64,000 nt of DNA, from assembly GCF_014195535.1 (NCBI RefSeq), contig NZ_JACIBY010000009.1:148633-212632 (forward strand). The letters are read 5' to 3'. Position numbers and translations under genes: made by a program. The notes below the pieces were generated by a model. It was not told the DNA's origin. It saw only the letters and a program-made list of their open reading frames with translations, and did no database searches. Origin of the DNA: Runella defluvii. GTDB lineage: Bacteria; Bacteroidota; Bacteroidia; Cytophagales; Spirosomataceae. Below are positions 1 to 9,824 of the stretch, in pieces; position 1 is the stretch's first letter; each line of letters begins with the position of its first letter.

Positions 1-94
1 ATGATGTGGCAAAATACGCATTTATTTGAAAATTTCTAAGATATGATGTGGTATTGATGTATCTAATAATTAGGATTCGATTCGCAAACAGCCT

Positions 95-102
95 TACCTT
101 TG
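95..102 (+). promoter_or_regulatory. Candidate -7 promoter element for the SusC operon
   Basis: TACCTTTG matches the Bacteroidota -7 consensus TAnnTTTG and lies about 95 bases before the likely susC start. I see no convincing -33 TTG partner at the usual spacing, so this is a suggestion only. Confidence 0.35.
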
Positions 103-196
103 CCTTCATATTACACCATTATATCTTACTTTATTACAATTAACGATTTTATTTAGCCTATACTAAACTATGATGATGACATTACAACAGCTAACG

Positions 197-3181
197 ATGA
201 AAACACTTACGAATACGCTTTTCCTGCTGTTCGTAGGATTTGCGACCTTAGCCCAAAACAAACTTACTGGTAAGGTTTCTGACGAAAAAACCAAAGAAGG
301 AATCCCAGGCGTGTCGATAGCCATCAAAGGAACCAACCTAGGCGCAACCACCGACATGAACGGTCAATTTTCGTTGGCCGTTGCTTCTACTGCCACGTTG
401 GTCATTTCGAGTGTAGGATACGAAACCAAGGAAGTTGCTTATACTGGACAAGCAACGCTCAACATCAGCCTTTCGGAAGCCGCCAACGAGCTTGCGCAAG
501 TGGTCGTGGTTGGTTATGGCACCCAACGCAAAGTTGATATTACGGGAGCAACATCGAGTATCAAAGGAGAAGACCTCGCCAAGCAGCCTGTGATGACGCC
601 TACCCAAGCCATTCAAGGAAAAGTGGCGGGAGTTCAAATCATCAGTAGTGGCCGCCCAGGAAGCTCTCCCAACATCCGTATCCGTGGAACAGGCACAGCT
701 TTGGCAGGAACCGCCACGCTGTTTGTGGTTGATGGAGTTTTGACCGACGACATTAGTAACATAAACACGGCCGACATCACCAATGTCGATATTTTGAAAG
801 ATGCCTCTTCCACCGCTATTTACGGCTCGCGTGGTGCCAACGGGGTGGTTATCATTACCACTAAAAAAGGAACATCGGGCAAATTATCGGTCAATTATAA
901 CAACCAAATTGGGGCGCGTCAAGCGGCAAACTTGGTCAAAATGGCCAATGCAAACGAATATGCCAACTATTTGAGCGCCGCCAGCGGACGGCCAATTCAG
1001 GCAGGAAATGTATCAACCGACTGGTATGGGCAAATTTTGCGAACGGCCATGATGCAAAATCATAACCTGTCGATTTCGGGTGGTTCCGAAAAAGCAACCC
1101 ATTATTTGAGCTTGGGGTATTTGACCGACGAAGGGATTGTGATTAACAACATTTTTAAGCGCTTTACTGCCCGCCTCAACAACGACTTTACACTTCATCC
1201 CAAACTAAAAATCGGCTTGATGACCTCGTACGCCAACAGTCGAGATCAGAATGTCAACTTAGGAGCGGCCTACAACAATGCCTATCGGGCTGCTCCTATC
1301 ATTCCTGCGGTTGAAAATGGTTTGTATGGAAATACGTCGCTCTATCAAAACGTAGGGAATGCCGTTTTAGACATCAAAAATAACGATGATTTAACCCTCA
1401 ACAACCGTTTGCAAGGTGCGGGATATGTCGAGTTTAAACCCCTTACTTTTCTGACATTTCGCAGCAGCATGGGAGGCGATTTGATTTTCGCTAACCAGCG
1501 TGTTTACAACTATCAATTCAACAACGACGGCACGACCTTTATTCAGCCTGGTGGAAATCAACGAAATCCCAACAGTAACCTAACCAGTCGCCAAACAACC
1601 CTATTTCGTTGGGTTTGGGACAATACGGTGTCGTATAATAAGCAATGGAACGACCACACCTTTGGCGTAATGGTAGGTACAACTGCCGAAGCGTATTCGA
1701 TGAATACCTTCAGTGCCTACCGAAGAGACGTCCCTGCGGCTTCTAACCTTTGGTATATCAACACGGGAAATGCCAACACCTCCACCAACTCAGGCGACGG
1801 TGACAAATGGTCGCGCAACTCTTACATCAGCCGTGCTAATTACAATTTTAAAGACAAATACCTATTAACAGCTACCTTACGTGCCGACGGAAGTTCTCGT
1901 TTTCCTATTCAAAACCGTTGGGGATATTTCCCCTCGGTGGGGCTTGGCTGGGTTCTTTCAGAAGAATCATTTATGAAAGGTCAACACTTGTTTGAAACCC
2001 TCAAACTGCGAGCAAGCTGGGGACGTGTAGGCAACGACCGCATTGATTCGGATGGCTACCTTGTGACCGTTGAGCCGAACCTTGCCTATGCTTTTGGCGG
2101 AGGAACTGCCACGTTAGGTTCGGCCATTACCCAAATCAAAGACCCAAATTTGAAGTGGGAAACCACCGAAGAAATGGACTTAGGCGTAGAATTTAGCGCC
2201 ATGAACGGGCGTTTGCAGGGAGAATTTGGTTTTTATGATAAAAAATCCCGCAACCTACTCATCAACGTCAAAGTTCCGTCGGTTACGGGCGATAAAGACG
2301 GCGTCGTTTTGACCAATGCCGCTTCGATTCGCAACACGGGTTTAGAAGCAATGCTTAACTGGAGAGACAAAATCAGTTCGACCGTTTCGTACCGCATTGG
2401 AGCCAATGCCACTTTCAACAAAAATAGTGTGATTGGCCTTAACGGCGGACAACCAATTCTTGACGGAGGGATTGGAGCCGCCCAACAATACACAACCAAA
2501 ACCGATAATGGCCACCCTGTTGGAAGTTTTTACGTGCTTCAAGTACTCGGGGTTTTCCAAACGGATGATGAAATATCGGGCTATAAAAACTCCAAAGGAC
2601 AAGTGATTCAGCCAGGCGCTTCGGCAGGCGACTTTAAATACCAAGATACCAACGATGACGGACGAATAGACGACGCTGACCGCGTGTTTGCGGGTTCGTA
2701 TCAACCCAAGGTATTTTTTGGAATCAACCTTGGCTTCACCTACAAAAGTTTTGATTTCAGCGCTGATGCCATCGGAAACCTCGGGAATGTGGTTTACAAC
2801 GGTAAAAAAGCCTTCCGCCAAGCATTGCTCGACAACGTTGAGCGCTCAATGGCTTACGGCCGTTGGACCCGTGGTAGTGGCATTCAAACCGAACCTGCTG
2901 CCAATGCGGGCAACCTTCCTGCTTCTACTTACTTTATTGAGTCAGGAAATTTCATTCGTCTCAACAACGTTACGCTGAGTTATTCGCTCCCAGCTGCTAC
3001 CCTTCAAAAAGCCCATATCGGCACAGCAAGGGTGTTTATTACTGCCCAAAATATCTTCACGTTAAAAAAATACTCTGGTTTTACGCCCGAACTCCCAGGG
3101 GACCCCACCCGAGCGGGGATTGAGCTAAATGCCTATCCAACCACAAAAACGTTGGCGGTAGGTATCAATGTAGGTTTCTAA
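197..3181 (+). CDS. SusC/RagA-family TonB-linked outer-membrane transporter
   Basis: About 994 aa. It imports oligosaccharides across the outer membrane, powered by TonB, with the next gene product (SusD) as its lid. Visible parts: signal peptide ending ATLAQ (residues 1-20), a carboxypeptidase-regulatory-like domain (about 22-100, with GIPGVSIAIKGTNLGATTD), a conserved VVVGYGTQ segment before the plug, a plug domain with IRIRGTGT, FVVDG and IYGSRGANGVVIITTKKG, then a long beta-barrel. An in-frame ATG lies 27 bases upstream at 170, but the start at 197 puts the signal peptide (MKTLTNTLFLLFVGF) at the N-terminus. It is first of a four-gene plus-strand run with susD, a LamG lipoprotein and a GH144-like enzyme. 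The substrate is inferred from that enzyme. Family assignment is firm. Confidence 0.96.
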   Translation: MKTLTNTLFLLFVGFATLAQNKLTGKVSDEKTKEGIPGVSIAIKGTNLGATTDMNGQFSLAVASTATLVISSVGYETKEVAYTGQATLNISLSEAANELAQVVVVGYGTQRKVDITGATSSIKGEDLAKQPVMTPTQAIQGKVAGVQIISSGRPGSSPNIRIRGTGTALAGTATLFVVDGVLTDDISNINTADITNVDILKDASSTAIYGSRGANGVVIITTKKGTSGKLSVNYNNQIGARQAANLVKMANANEYANYLSAASGRPIQAGNVSTDWYGQILRTAMMQNHNLSISGGSEKATHYLSLGYLTDEGIVINNIFKRFTARLNNDFTLHPKLKIGLMTSYANSRDQNVNLGAAYNNAYRAAPIIPAVENGLYGNTSLYQNVGNAVLDIKNNDDLTLNNRLQGAGYVEFKPLTFLTFRSSMGGDLIFANQRVYNYQFNNDGTTFIQPGGNQRNPNSNLTSRQTTLFRWVWDNTVSYNKQWNDHTFGVMVGTTAEAYSMNTFSAYRRDVPAASNLWYINTGNANTSTNSGDGDKWSRNSYISRANYNFKDKYLLTATLRADGSSRFPIQNRWGYFPSVGLGWVLSEESFMKGQHLFETLKLRASWGRVGNDRIDSDGYLVTVEPNLAYAFGGGTATLGSAITQIKDPNLKWETTEEMDLGVEFSAMNGRLQGEFGFYDKKSRNLLINVKVPSVTGDKDGVVLTNAASIRNTGLEAMLNWRDKISSTVSYRIGANATFNKNSVIGLNGGQPILDGGIGAAQQYTTKTDNGHPVGSFYVLQVLGVFQTDDEISGYKNSKGQVIQPGASAGDFKYQDTNDDGRIDDADRVFAGSYQPKVFFGINLGFTYKSFDFSADAIGNLGNVVYNGKKAFRQALLDNVERSMAYGRWTRGSGIQTEPAANAGNLPASTYFIESGNFIRLNNVTLSYSLPAATLQKAHIGTARVFITAQNIFTLKKYSGFTPELPGDPTRAGIELNAYPTTKTLAVGINVGF

Positions 3182-3209
3182 ATCAGTGGTATTCCAACTA
3201 AGAAAAGAC

Positions 3210-4739
3210 ATGAAAAAGCATAACATTTCGGTAGGTATAGTGAGTTTGCTATTGAGCCTTACAGCTTGCAACAGCAGCTTCTTAGATGTTCCATTACAAG
3301 GCAAACCTACGGCTGATACGGATCCAAATTTTGCCCAAAACCTCGTCGTTGGGGTATATAACAGCCTGATGTTGGGTGAAGCATTTGGCGCAGAAGGAGA
3401 TGTACACGGTATCGCTTTCGTTTCGGCGACCAATATCCTCTCTGACGACGCCGACAAAGGCAGCACTGCCAGCGACCAAGCTGGAACTGTAGGCGTTTTG
3501 GATGAATTTACCCACACCCCAACCAATTTGTTCGTCCAAGCGCTCTGGAGTGGCTATTACAACGGAATCGCCAAAGTGAACCAATCGCTCGTTGCCATCA
3601 GTAATTCAACCCTCGACGAGGCCACCAAAGCCCGTTTAAGCGCCGAAGTACGCTTTATTAGAGGCTATTATTATTTCAACCTCGTGCGTTGGTTCGGAGG
3701 AGTACCCAAAATTCTTCGGGTGCCTAAAGACGCCGCCGATGCAAACAATGACCCCGTTTTCCAAACCCGAGCGTCTGCGGAAGAGATTTATCAAGTGATT
3801 ATCGACGATTTGCAAAATGGTGTCAGCACCCTTCCTCTACGCAGCCAGACGCAAGCGGGGCGTATCTCCAAAGGAACAGCACAAGCTCTTTTGGCAAAAG
3901 TATATATGTACCGAAAAGAGTGGCAAAAGGCGTATGATTTATCCAAAGAAGTAATCAATTCGGGTCAATATGACTTGCTGGCCGACTATTCGACGATTTG
4001 GCGGCAAGTGGGAGACAACAGCAAAGAGGCTATTTTGGAAGTTCAAACGGGTCAATTCAATAATTCAGATTTTGGAATCAGCAACTATTCGATGTTCCAA
4101 GGGCCACGGGTAGGTGGAAAAGGCGGCTGGACAGACTTAGGTTGGGGCTTTTGTAACCCCACCACGACCTTGGCAAATTCGTACGAAGCAGGTGATTTGA
4201 GAAAAAATGCAACCATCATTTTTATCGATAACAGCGGGACGTACAAAGGCACCGTATTATTTGATGGTTTCCGTGTCCCAAGTGCCGACTCCGTTGAAAA
4301 CCTCAGATACAACTACAAAGCGTACCACAGCGAAAACAAAAACGTAGAAAGCTGGCTGGGCAACCGCGACCGCAAGCAAAAAAATGTCCACTTGCTACGT
4401 TTTGCCGAGGTTTTACTTATCCACGCCGAAGCGGCCAACGAACTAGGCAGAAGCGGCGAAGCACTTACTCCGCTGAATCGGGTTCGCCAAAGAGCAGGGC
4501 TAAAAGCTGCTACCTCTACCGCACAAACGGCCCTTCGCGAAGCCATTTGGCAAGAACGCCACGTCGAATTGGCCATGGAACACGACCGTTTCTTTGACCT
4601 AGTTCGCCAAGGCCGTGCGGCTGAAACATTGCAAAAAACGGGCAAAAAGTTCGTCAAAGGCACGCATGAGCTATTGCCAATTCCTGCGCTTCAAATTGCG
4701 CTAAGTGGCGGAAAGTTAATCCAAAACAGCGGCTACTAA
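3210..4739 (+). CDS. SusD/RagB-family surface glycan-binding lipoprotein
   Basis: 509 aa. It binds glycans at the cell surface and forms a complex with the SusC channel. A lipoprotein signal ends in LTAC with Cys20. The SusD fold is supported by FIRGYYYFNLVRWFGGVP, a late LLRFAEVLLIHAEAANELG segment, LNRVRQRAGL and ERHVELAMEHDRFFDLVR, all typical of the family's TPR scaffold. An alternative GTG at 3186 is in frame, but the ATG at 3210 gives a proper lipoprotein signal. It follows susC after a gap of about 28 bases, so co-transcription and translation are likely. Length is normal for the family. Confidence 0.95.
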   Translation: MKKHNISVGIVSLLLSLTACNSSFLDVPLQGKPTADTDPNFAQNLVVGVYNSLMLGEAFGAEGDVHGIAFVSATNILSDDADKGSTASDQAGTVGVLDEFTHTPTNLFVQALWSGYYNGIAKVNQSLVAISNSTLDEATKARLSAEVRFIRGYYYFNLVRWFGGVPKILRVPKDAADANNDPVFQTRASAEEIYQVIIDDLQNGVSTLPLRSQTQAGRISKGTAQALLAKVYMYRKEWQKAYDLSKEVINSGQYDLLADYSTIWRQVGDNSKEAILEVQTGQFNNSDFGISNYSMFQGPRVGGKGGWTDLGWGFCNPTTTLANSYEAGDLRKNATIIFIDNSGTYKGTVLFDGFRVPSADSVENLRYNYKAYHSENKNVESWLGNRDRKQKNVHLLRFAEVLLIHAEAANELGRSGEALTPLNRVRQRAGLKAATSTAQTALREAIWQERHVELAMEHDRFFDLVRQGRAAETLQKTGKKFVKGTHELLPIPALQIALSGGKLIQNSGY

Positions 4740-4822
4740 GCACCCAAAAACACATCAAGCATCTTATTTTCAATTTTTCTTATTCATTGTTTCAACTTTT
4801 TTTTAACACATCTAAAAATCAC

Positions 4823-5674
4823 ATGAAAACTAGCAAAATCCTTTTAGGCGCATTGGCAAGTGCCATCATCACAGGAAGCATGTTGACATCTTGCAGCAAA
4901 GAAGAAGCTTTACCTCCTATCGGTGGTTACAACAACGCCGACGAAGTAGCAAGCTCAAACTTAGTGGCGTATTGGGGCCTTAATGGCGACCCTAAAGAAG
5001 CAAAATCAGGAAGCGCTCCTACCAAGTCTCAAAACGTGTCTTATTCAACAGGTATCAAAGGGCAAGCGGCTAACTTTGCCGCGGGTTATTTGGCATACGA
5101 TGCCATCGCTTCATTAAACAGCCTTCCCAATGCCACCATTAGTCTCTGGGCTAACGTAAAAAACAATGGTTCAAATCCATCGGTATTTTTTACACTTACT
5201 CGCCCCAACGAATGGGCAGGTAACGTCAACTTGATGGCCGAAACAGGTTGGAGAAAAGCCGCTTCTGATACTTTGGTATTGAAAGGACTGGTTGTTACGA
5301 AAGTGAATGGGAACGACTCTTGGCAAGACTCGCGCAACGAACCTGCCAAAGGAGGAGTTCAGGCCGCAAAATTTGGCGGTACATGGACGCACATAGTAAT
5401 GACATGGGATGGCGCAACGTCTAACTTCAAAATTTACGCAAACGGCGTTAAGGTATCGAACCCAGAGTGGGAATTGAGAGGAACAACAGGTACGCTCAAC
5501 TTCACAACTCCAACCAAGCCAATCATTGGTGCATGGGGCACCAACATCTCGGGAACACCAGACGCGTGGCAAGTACCTTTAACAGGAATGATTGATGAAG
5601 TTCGGGTTTGGAACAAAGCCCTTTCTGAAGGTGACATTAGCTCCCTTTTTCAGCTTGAGACTGCTGGACGCTAA
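4823..5674 (+). CDS. LamG-like (concanavalin A-like) surface lipoprotein, probable glycan-binding protein
   Basis: 283 aa. A lipoprotein signal ends in LTSC with Cys24. The rest is a single concanavalin A/LamG-like jelly roll: LVAYWGLNGD, a ATISLWANVKN strand, THIVMTWDGATSNFKIYANG, and the typical ending GMIDEVRVWNKALSEGDIS. This architecture is common for the third, non-SusD glycan-binding protein of a polysaccharide utilization locus, and its place between SusD and the glycoside hydrolase fits. The start at 4823 was chosen over an earlier in-frame TTG (4787) because it gives a clean lipoprotein signal. A catalytic role is not excluded, but no catalytic signature is seen. Confidence 0.85.
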   Translation: MKTSKILLGALASAIITGSMLTSCSKEEALPPIGGYNNADEVASSNLVAYWGLNGDPKEAKSGSAPTKSQNVSYSTGIKGQAANFAAGYLAYDAIASLNSLPNATISLWANVKNNGSNPSVFFTLTRPNEWAGNVNLMAETGWRKAASDTLVLKGLVVTKVNGNDSWQDSRNEPAKGGVQAAKFGGTWTHIVMTWDGATSNFKIYANGVKVSNPEWELRGTTGTLNFTTPTKPIIGAWGTNISGTPDAWQVPLTGMIDEVRVWNKALSEGDISSLFQLETAGR

Positions 5675-5713
5675 TTGTTAATTTTTGATTTTCTACCCTA
5701 CTTTTTACGATAC

Positions 5714-5744
5714 AAGAGCACCATCTCCTCCGAGGGGTGCTCTT
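5714..5744 (+). terminator. Hairpin after the LamG lipoprotein gene
   Basis: A 9-bp perfect inverted repeat (AAGAGCACC / GGTGCTCTT) with a 13-base loop, 40 bases after the LamG gene. There is no strong T-run, so it may attenuate rather than end transcription before the hydrolase gene. Confidence 0.5.
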
Positions 5745-5790
5745 ACTTTAGGCACTCAAGTCATTGGCGCATCCTAAAATCACATTCATT

Positions 5791-7455
5791 ATGGTTACCC
5801 TAAAACCACTCCTTTACTTTGCCAGCGTATCTGCGCTTATTGTTTCAACGAGTTTTTTTTCTTGCAAAACCCAAAACATTGCCACCCCAGAGAAATTTTA
5901 CTATACGTTGGTGACCGTCAACGACCAACAATCTGGTGGGTTTTATGCCAACAATACCAACCTTTTGCCCAAAATAGAAATAAGTTTTTCGGCACCACTC
6001 AATACAACCTCCGCCACCGCGGCGATTTCGTTGGTAGAGCGCCAGTCGTCGGCAAAAATCCCCCTCAATTATACTTTTTTTAAGGCCGACAGCGCGGTTC
6101 GACTTGTTCCGCAACAACCCTTAAAAAGCATTACGCAGTATAGTATTTTGGTAGGCCCTGAGCTGGAGTCCCGCAAAACTACCCTTCTGAATACCAACAT
6201 TAATCTCGGACTAACCACGGCGCTCGATACCGCCGATAAATTTCCGCGTATTAGCGACGATGAGCTGTTGACCTTGGTACAAAAGCAGACTTTTCGCTAT
6301 TTCTGGGAATTTGGTCATCCTGTCTCTGGGCTTGCTCGCGAGCGAAATACCTCTGGCGATGTTTGTACCTCTGGCGGAACAGGCTTTGGCGTCATGGCCA
6401 TGGTGGTGGCAGTTGAGCGCGGGTTTATCACTCGTCAACAAGCGGTTGAGCGTTTGGCCAAAATGACTGATTTTCTAAAAAATAAAACCAAAACCCACCA
6501 CGGCGTTTTTCCTCACTGGTTGAACGGCACAACGGGCGCCACTGTTCCTTTTAGTACCTATGATAACGGCGGCGATTTGGTCGAAACCGCTTATCTCATC
6601 CAAGGGTTAATGACCGCTCGGCAGTATTTTGACAAAAAAACGACGGAAGAAACCGCGCTTCGCCAAACCATCAACGACATTTGTAATGCTGTTGAATGGG
6701 ATTGGCATACCAAAAACGGCGAAAAAGTATTGTACTGGCATTGGTCGCCCAACTACGAATGGCGCATGAATCACCAAATTCACGGCTGGAACGAATGCTT
6801 GATTACGTACTTCTTGGCTGCGGGCTCTCCTACCCACAGTATCAACAAAGATGTATATACCAATGGTTGGGCTGAAAATGGCAAAATGAAAAATGGCAAG
6901 CAGTTTTATGGCGTAACACTGCCCCTCGGATTTGACTTAGGCGGGCCGTTGTTCTTCTCTCATTATTCGTTTTTGGGCCTCAATCCCAAAGGATTAAAAG
7001 ACCAATACGCCGATTATTGGCAACAAAACTTAGCGCATACTCAAATCAACTACAAGTACTGTCTGGCCAATCCTAAAAATTATTCGGGCTACAGTGCTGA
7101 TTGTTGGGGACTTACGGCAAGCGACACCAACAACGGTTACGCGGCCCACTCTCCCACCGAAGATTTGGGGGTCATCAGCCCTACTGCGGCGATTTCGGCC
7201 ATGCCTTATACGCCACAAGAGTCCATGCGGGCATTGCGGTTTTTCTATTACAAATTGGGCGATAAGATTTGGAAAGACTACGGTTTTGTTGACGGCTTCA
7301 ACCTTACCAACCTTTGGTGGGCCAATTCATTTTTGGCCATCGACCAAGGCCCCATTATTTGCATGATTGAAAACCACCGTACAGGATTATTGTGGAAACT
7401 TTTTATGTCGTGCCCCGAAGTCCAAACTTCTAAAACTAAGTTGGGTTTTGAATAA
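5791..7455 (+). CDS. GH144-like (glycoamylase-fold) lipoprotein, probable endo-beta-1,2-glucanase
   Basis: 554 aa. A lipoprotein signal ends in FFSC with Cys25. Residues about 33-125 look like a bacterial Ig-like domain (IEISFSAPLNTTSA, SITQYSILVG). The remainder is an alpha/alpha-barrel enzyme of the putative glucoamylase family (PF10091/COG5368): FRYFWEFGHPVSGLARER, GGTGFGVMAMVVAVERGF, VETAYLIQGLMTARQYF, WEWRMNHQIHGWNE-like and CWGLTASD. In CAZy this fold is assigned to GH144, whose characterised members cut beta-1,2-glucan. Activity here is inferred. It completes the SusCD-LamG locus. I see no GH3 beta-glucosidase partner in the window. The start at 5791 is preferred over an upstream TTG because of the lipoprotein signal. 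Confidence 0.85.
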   Translation: MVTLKPLLYFASVSALIVSTSFFSCKTQNIATPEKFYYTLVTVNDQQSGGFYANNTNLLPKIEISFSAPLNTTSATAAISLVERQSSAKIPLNYTFFKADSAVRLVPQQPLKSITQYSILVGPELESRKTTLLNTNINLGLTTALDTADKFPRISDDELLTLVQKQTFRYFWEFGHPVSGLARERNTSGDVCTSGGTGFGVMAMVVAVERGFITRQQAVERLAKMTDFLKNKTKTHHGVFPHWLNGTTGATVPFSTYDNGGDLVETAYLIQGLMTARQYFDKKTTEETALRQTINDICNAVEWDWHTKNGEKVLYWHWSPNYEWRMNHQIHGWNECLITYFLAAGSPTHSINKDVYTNGWAENGKMKNGKQFYGVTLPLGFDLGGPLFFSHYSFLGLNPKGLKDQYADYWQQNLAHTQINYKYCLANPKNYSGYSADCWGLTASDTNNGYAAHSPTEDLGVISPTAAISAMPYTPQESMRALRFFYYKLGDKIWKDYGFVDGFNLTNLWWANSFLAIDQGPIICMIENHRTGLLWKLFMSCPEVQTSKTKLGFE

Positions 7456-7474
7456 CCCCCCTCTCGAAACGTGC

Positions 7475-7498
7475 GGTCTGGTTGGAAGCAACCAGACC
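7475..7498 (+). terminator. Hairpin terminator of the glycan locus
   Basis: A perfect 10-bp stem GGTCTGGTTG / CAACCAGACC with GAAG loop, 19 bases after the GH144-like gene. It is extended by a further GTG/CAC pair after one mismatch. There is no long T-run. Confidence 0.6.
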
Positions 7499-7609
7499 AC
7501 ACGACCACTGCTCTAACATTTCCTACTCCTCGATAGCCCTCCCCAAAGGGTTATTTTGTACTTTCGTGCCGCAATTGCGCAAACATAGCCCCACAAAAGC
7601 CTCCAAGGC

Positions 7610-8419
7610 ATGAAAGTTAAAGCAAAAAAACACTTAGGACAGCACTTTTTACGCGATTTGGATGCGTCCTACCGCATCGCTGACCTTCTCTCTGGACACG
7701 GAGGATACGACACCGTGCTCGAAATCGGCCCAGGAATGGGGGTATTGACGCAGTTTATTTTACCCAAGGAACAGTACAACACCTATGTGGTTGAGATAGA
7801 CCGTGAATCAGTCGCCTATCTAAAAGTAAATTTCCCCAAACTCGAAGGTAAAATCATCGGTGGCGATTTTCTCCGAATGAACCTCAACGAATGGTATCAG
7901 TCTATTCAAAATGGTACTTCGACTGGGACGGGACGGTTTGCCCTGATTGGCAATTATCCTTACAATATTTCGTCCCAAATTCTTTTTAAGGCCCTCGATT
8001 ACCGCGACCTTATTCCTGAAATCATTGGGATGTTTCAAAAAGAAGTAGCGCTCCGAATCGCAGCGCCTCCAGGGAAAAAGGACTACGGCATTTTGAGCGT
8101 TTTGCTTCAAGCCTTTTATGACATCGAATATTCCTTTACCGTTCCGCCCGAAGCCTTTGACCCGCCACCAAAAGTACAATCAGGCGTAGTTCGACTCAAA
8201 CGCAACCAAGTTGACAAACTTGATTGTGATGAAAAGCAGTTTACCCAAGTAGTGAAGGCGGGTTTTAATCAACGACGTAAAACGCTTCGGAATGCGCTCA
8301 AACCGCTCGGTCTCACTTTTAATCACCCGCTTCTTGACAAACGCGCCGAGCAACTTAGCGTGGCTGATTTTGTTTTGTTAACCCAGCTTGTAGAAAATCA
8401 ACCTGCCAGCGGCGAATAG
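7610..8419 (+). CDS. rsmA: 16S rRNA (adenine(1518)-N6/adenine(1519)-N6)-dimethyltransferase RsmA/KsgA
   Basis: 269 aa. It dimethylates two adjacent adenines in the 3' hairpin of 16S rRNA during small-subunit assembly, using S-adenosylmethionine. Signature motifs are all present: N-terminal [14 protein letters not shown]-binding [10 protein letters not shown], catalytic [13 protein letters not shown] (the family's NLPY motif), and the C-terminal [12 protein letters not shown] helix. Length is normal. The gene is followed after 22 bases by mgtE, so the two are probably co-transcribed. Confidence 0.97.
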   Translation: MKVKAKKHLGQHFLRDLDASYRIADLLSGHGGYDTVLEIGPGMGVLTQFILPKEQYNTYVVEIDRESVAYLKVNFPKLEGKIIGGDFLRMNLNEWYQSIQNGTSTGTGRFALIGNYPYNISSQILFKALDYRDLIPEIIGMFQKEVALRIAAPPGKKDYGILSVLLQAFYDIEYSFTVPPEAFDPPPKVQSGVVRLKRNQVDKLDCDEKQFTQVVKAGFNQRRKTLRNALKPLGLTFNHPLLDKRAEQLSVADFVLLTQLVENQPASGE

Positions 8420-8441
8420 CCGATAAAGACGTATTGAAGGT

Positions 8442-9791
8442 ATGACGTTTGAATTAACCAAAGAGTTTCTCGAAAAAATTGAAACGGCCATCACTGGACG
8501 AGACGATGCCTTGCTTCGGGCAGAAATGGATGAGTTGTACCCTGCCGACATCACCATGTTGTTGTATGAGCTGGAGACCGAACCCGCCCATTACCTTTTC
8601 AGCTTGCTCAATACGGAAATAGGTGCCGAAATTTTGGCAGAAATAGAACCCGAAGACCGCAAACGTTTTTTGGAGAATTTTTCGTCCGCCGAAATTGCCC
8701 GCTACATCGAAGTTTTTGATTCGGACGATGCCGTGGATTTGCTCCAAGAGCAGCCCATTCAGGTTCGGGAAGAAGTCATTGGGCTGCTAGAAGACCGTGA
8801 ACAAGCCCGTTTTATCATTGACCTCCTCCCCTACGACGAAGATGTGGCTGGGGGATTGATGCAAAAAGAATTGGTCAAAGCCAATGTCAATTGGACGGTC
8901 AATGAGTGCATTGAAGAGATTCGTAAACAAGCCGAAGACGTTGAAAAAGTGTATGCTGTCTATGTCGTTGACGACAATCAGACCTTACTAGGGCTTATTT
9001 CGCTCAAGAACTTGGTGTTAGCCCGAAAAAACACCAAAATCGGCAACATCTACGACGAAGACATTCACTACGTCGAAACCTACCGCCCCGTTGAGGAAGT
9101 ATCCGAAATCATGCAACGGTACGATTTAGAGGCCATTCCAGTCGTAAACGTCCAAAAACGTTTGCTTGGTCGCATCACCATTGACGACGTTCTGGACGTC
9201 ATTATCGAAAAAGCCGAAGAAGATATTCAAGCAATTTCGGGTATCACGGGCGAAGTGGAAGAAGACGATAACCTTTGGCAACAAGTGAAGGGGCGTCTGC
9301 CATGGCTGATTGTGGGCGTGATTGGAAGCTTGATGGCCGCTACTGTAATTCGGATTTTTGAGGGCGAACTCAGCAAAATAGCCGCCCTTGCGATGTTCAT
9401 ACCCATCATGGGTTCGACGGGTGGAAACGTCGGAATCCAAACGGCTTCGTTGATTGTGCAAGCCTTGGCCGACAAGTCAGGGTTAGAAATAAGTTGGAAA
9501 GAACGTTTGCTTAAAATCATTGTCATTGCCTCCCTCAACGGCCTCATTATTGGGCTTTTAGCAGGATTATACGTACTTGTTTTTAGTCAAACCCAGTTGG
9601 TGTGGGTGGTAAGTCTTTCCCTGATGGCGGTGGTATTACTGGCTTCCTTTATGGGGACAATTACCCCTCTTATCCTCGACCGCTTTGGTATTAATCCCGC
9701 AGTTGCCTCGGGGCCATTCATTACTACTGCCAACGACCTCGTTGGGATAGGTACCTATTTTTTAATTGCGCATTTTTTGTTGAAAATGTAG
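8442..9791 (+). CDS. mgtE: Magnesium transporter MgtE
   Basis: 449 aa. It is a Mg2+-gated Mg2+ channel of the inner membrane. Order of parts: a MgtE N-terminal superhelical domain (about 1-130, with LLYELETEPAHYLFSLL and DDAVDLLQEQP), a tandem CBS pair (about 131-255, VYAVYVVDDNQTLLGLISLKNLV and AIPVVNVQKRLLGRITIDDVLDVI), then five membrane segments (about 280-449) with the family's MGSTGGNVGIQTAS pore region and PFITTANDLVGIGTYFLIA end. The length matches the family. Its tight spacing to rsmA suggests a shared transcript. Confidence 0.96.
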   Translation: MTFELTKEFLEKIETAITGRDDALLRAEMDELYPADITMLLYELETEPAHYLFSLLNTEIGAEILAEIEPEDRKRFLENFSSAEIARYIEVFDSDDAVDLLQEQPIQVREEVIGLLEDREQARFIIDLLPYDEDVAGGLMQKELVKANVNWTVNECIEEIRKQAEDVEKVYAVYVVDDNQTLLGLISLKNLVLARKNTKIGNIYDEDIHYVETYRPVEEVSEIMQRYDLEAIPVVNVQKRLLGRITIDDVLDVIIEKAEEDIQAISGITGEVEEDDNLWQQVKGRLPWLIVGVIGSLMAATVIRIFEGELSKIAALAMFIPIMGSTGGNVGIQTASLIVQALADKSGLEISWKERLLKIIVIASLNGLIIGLLAGLYVLVFSQTQLVWVVSLSLMAVVLLASFMGTITPLILDRFGINPAVASGPFITTANDLVGIGTYFLIAHFLLKM

Positions 9792-9824
9792 AAGGATCTT
9801 TTACCATAAAATTCTAAAAATGCG

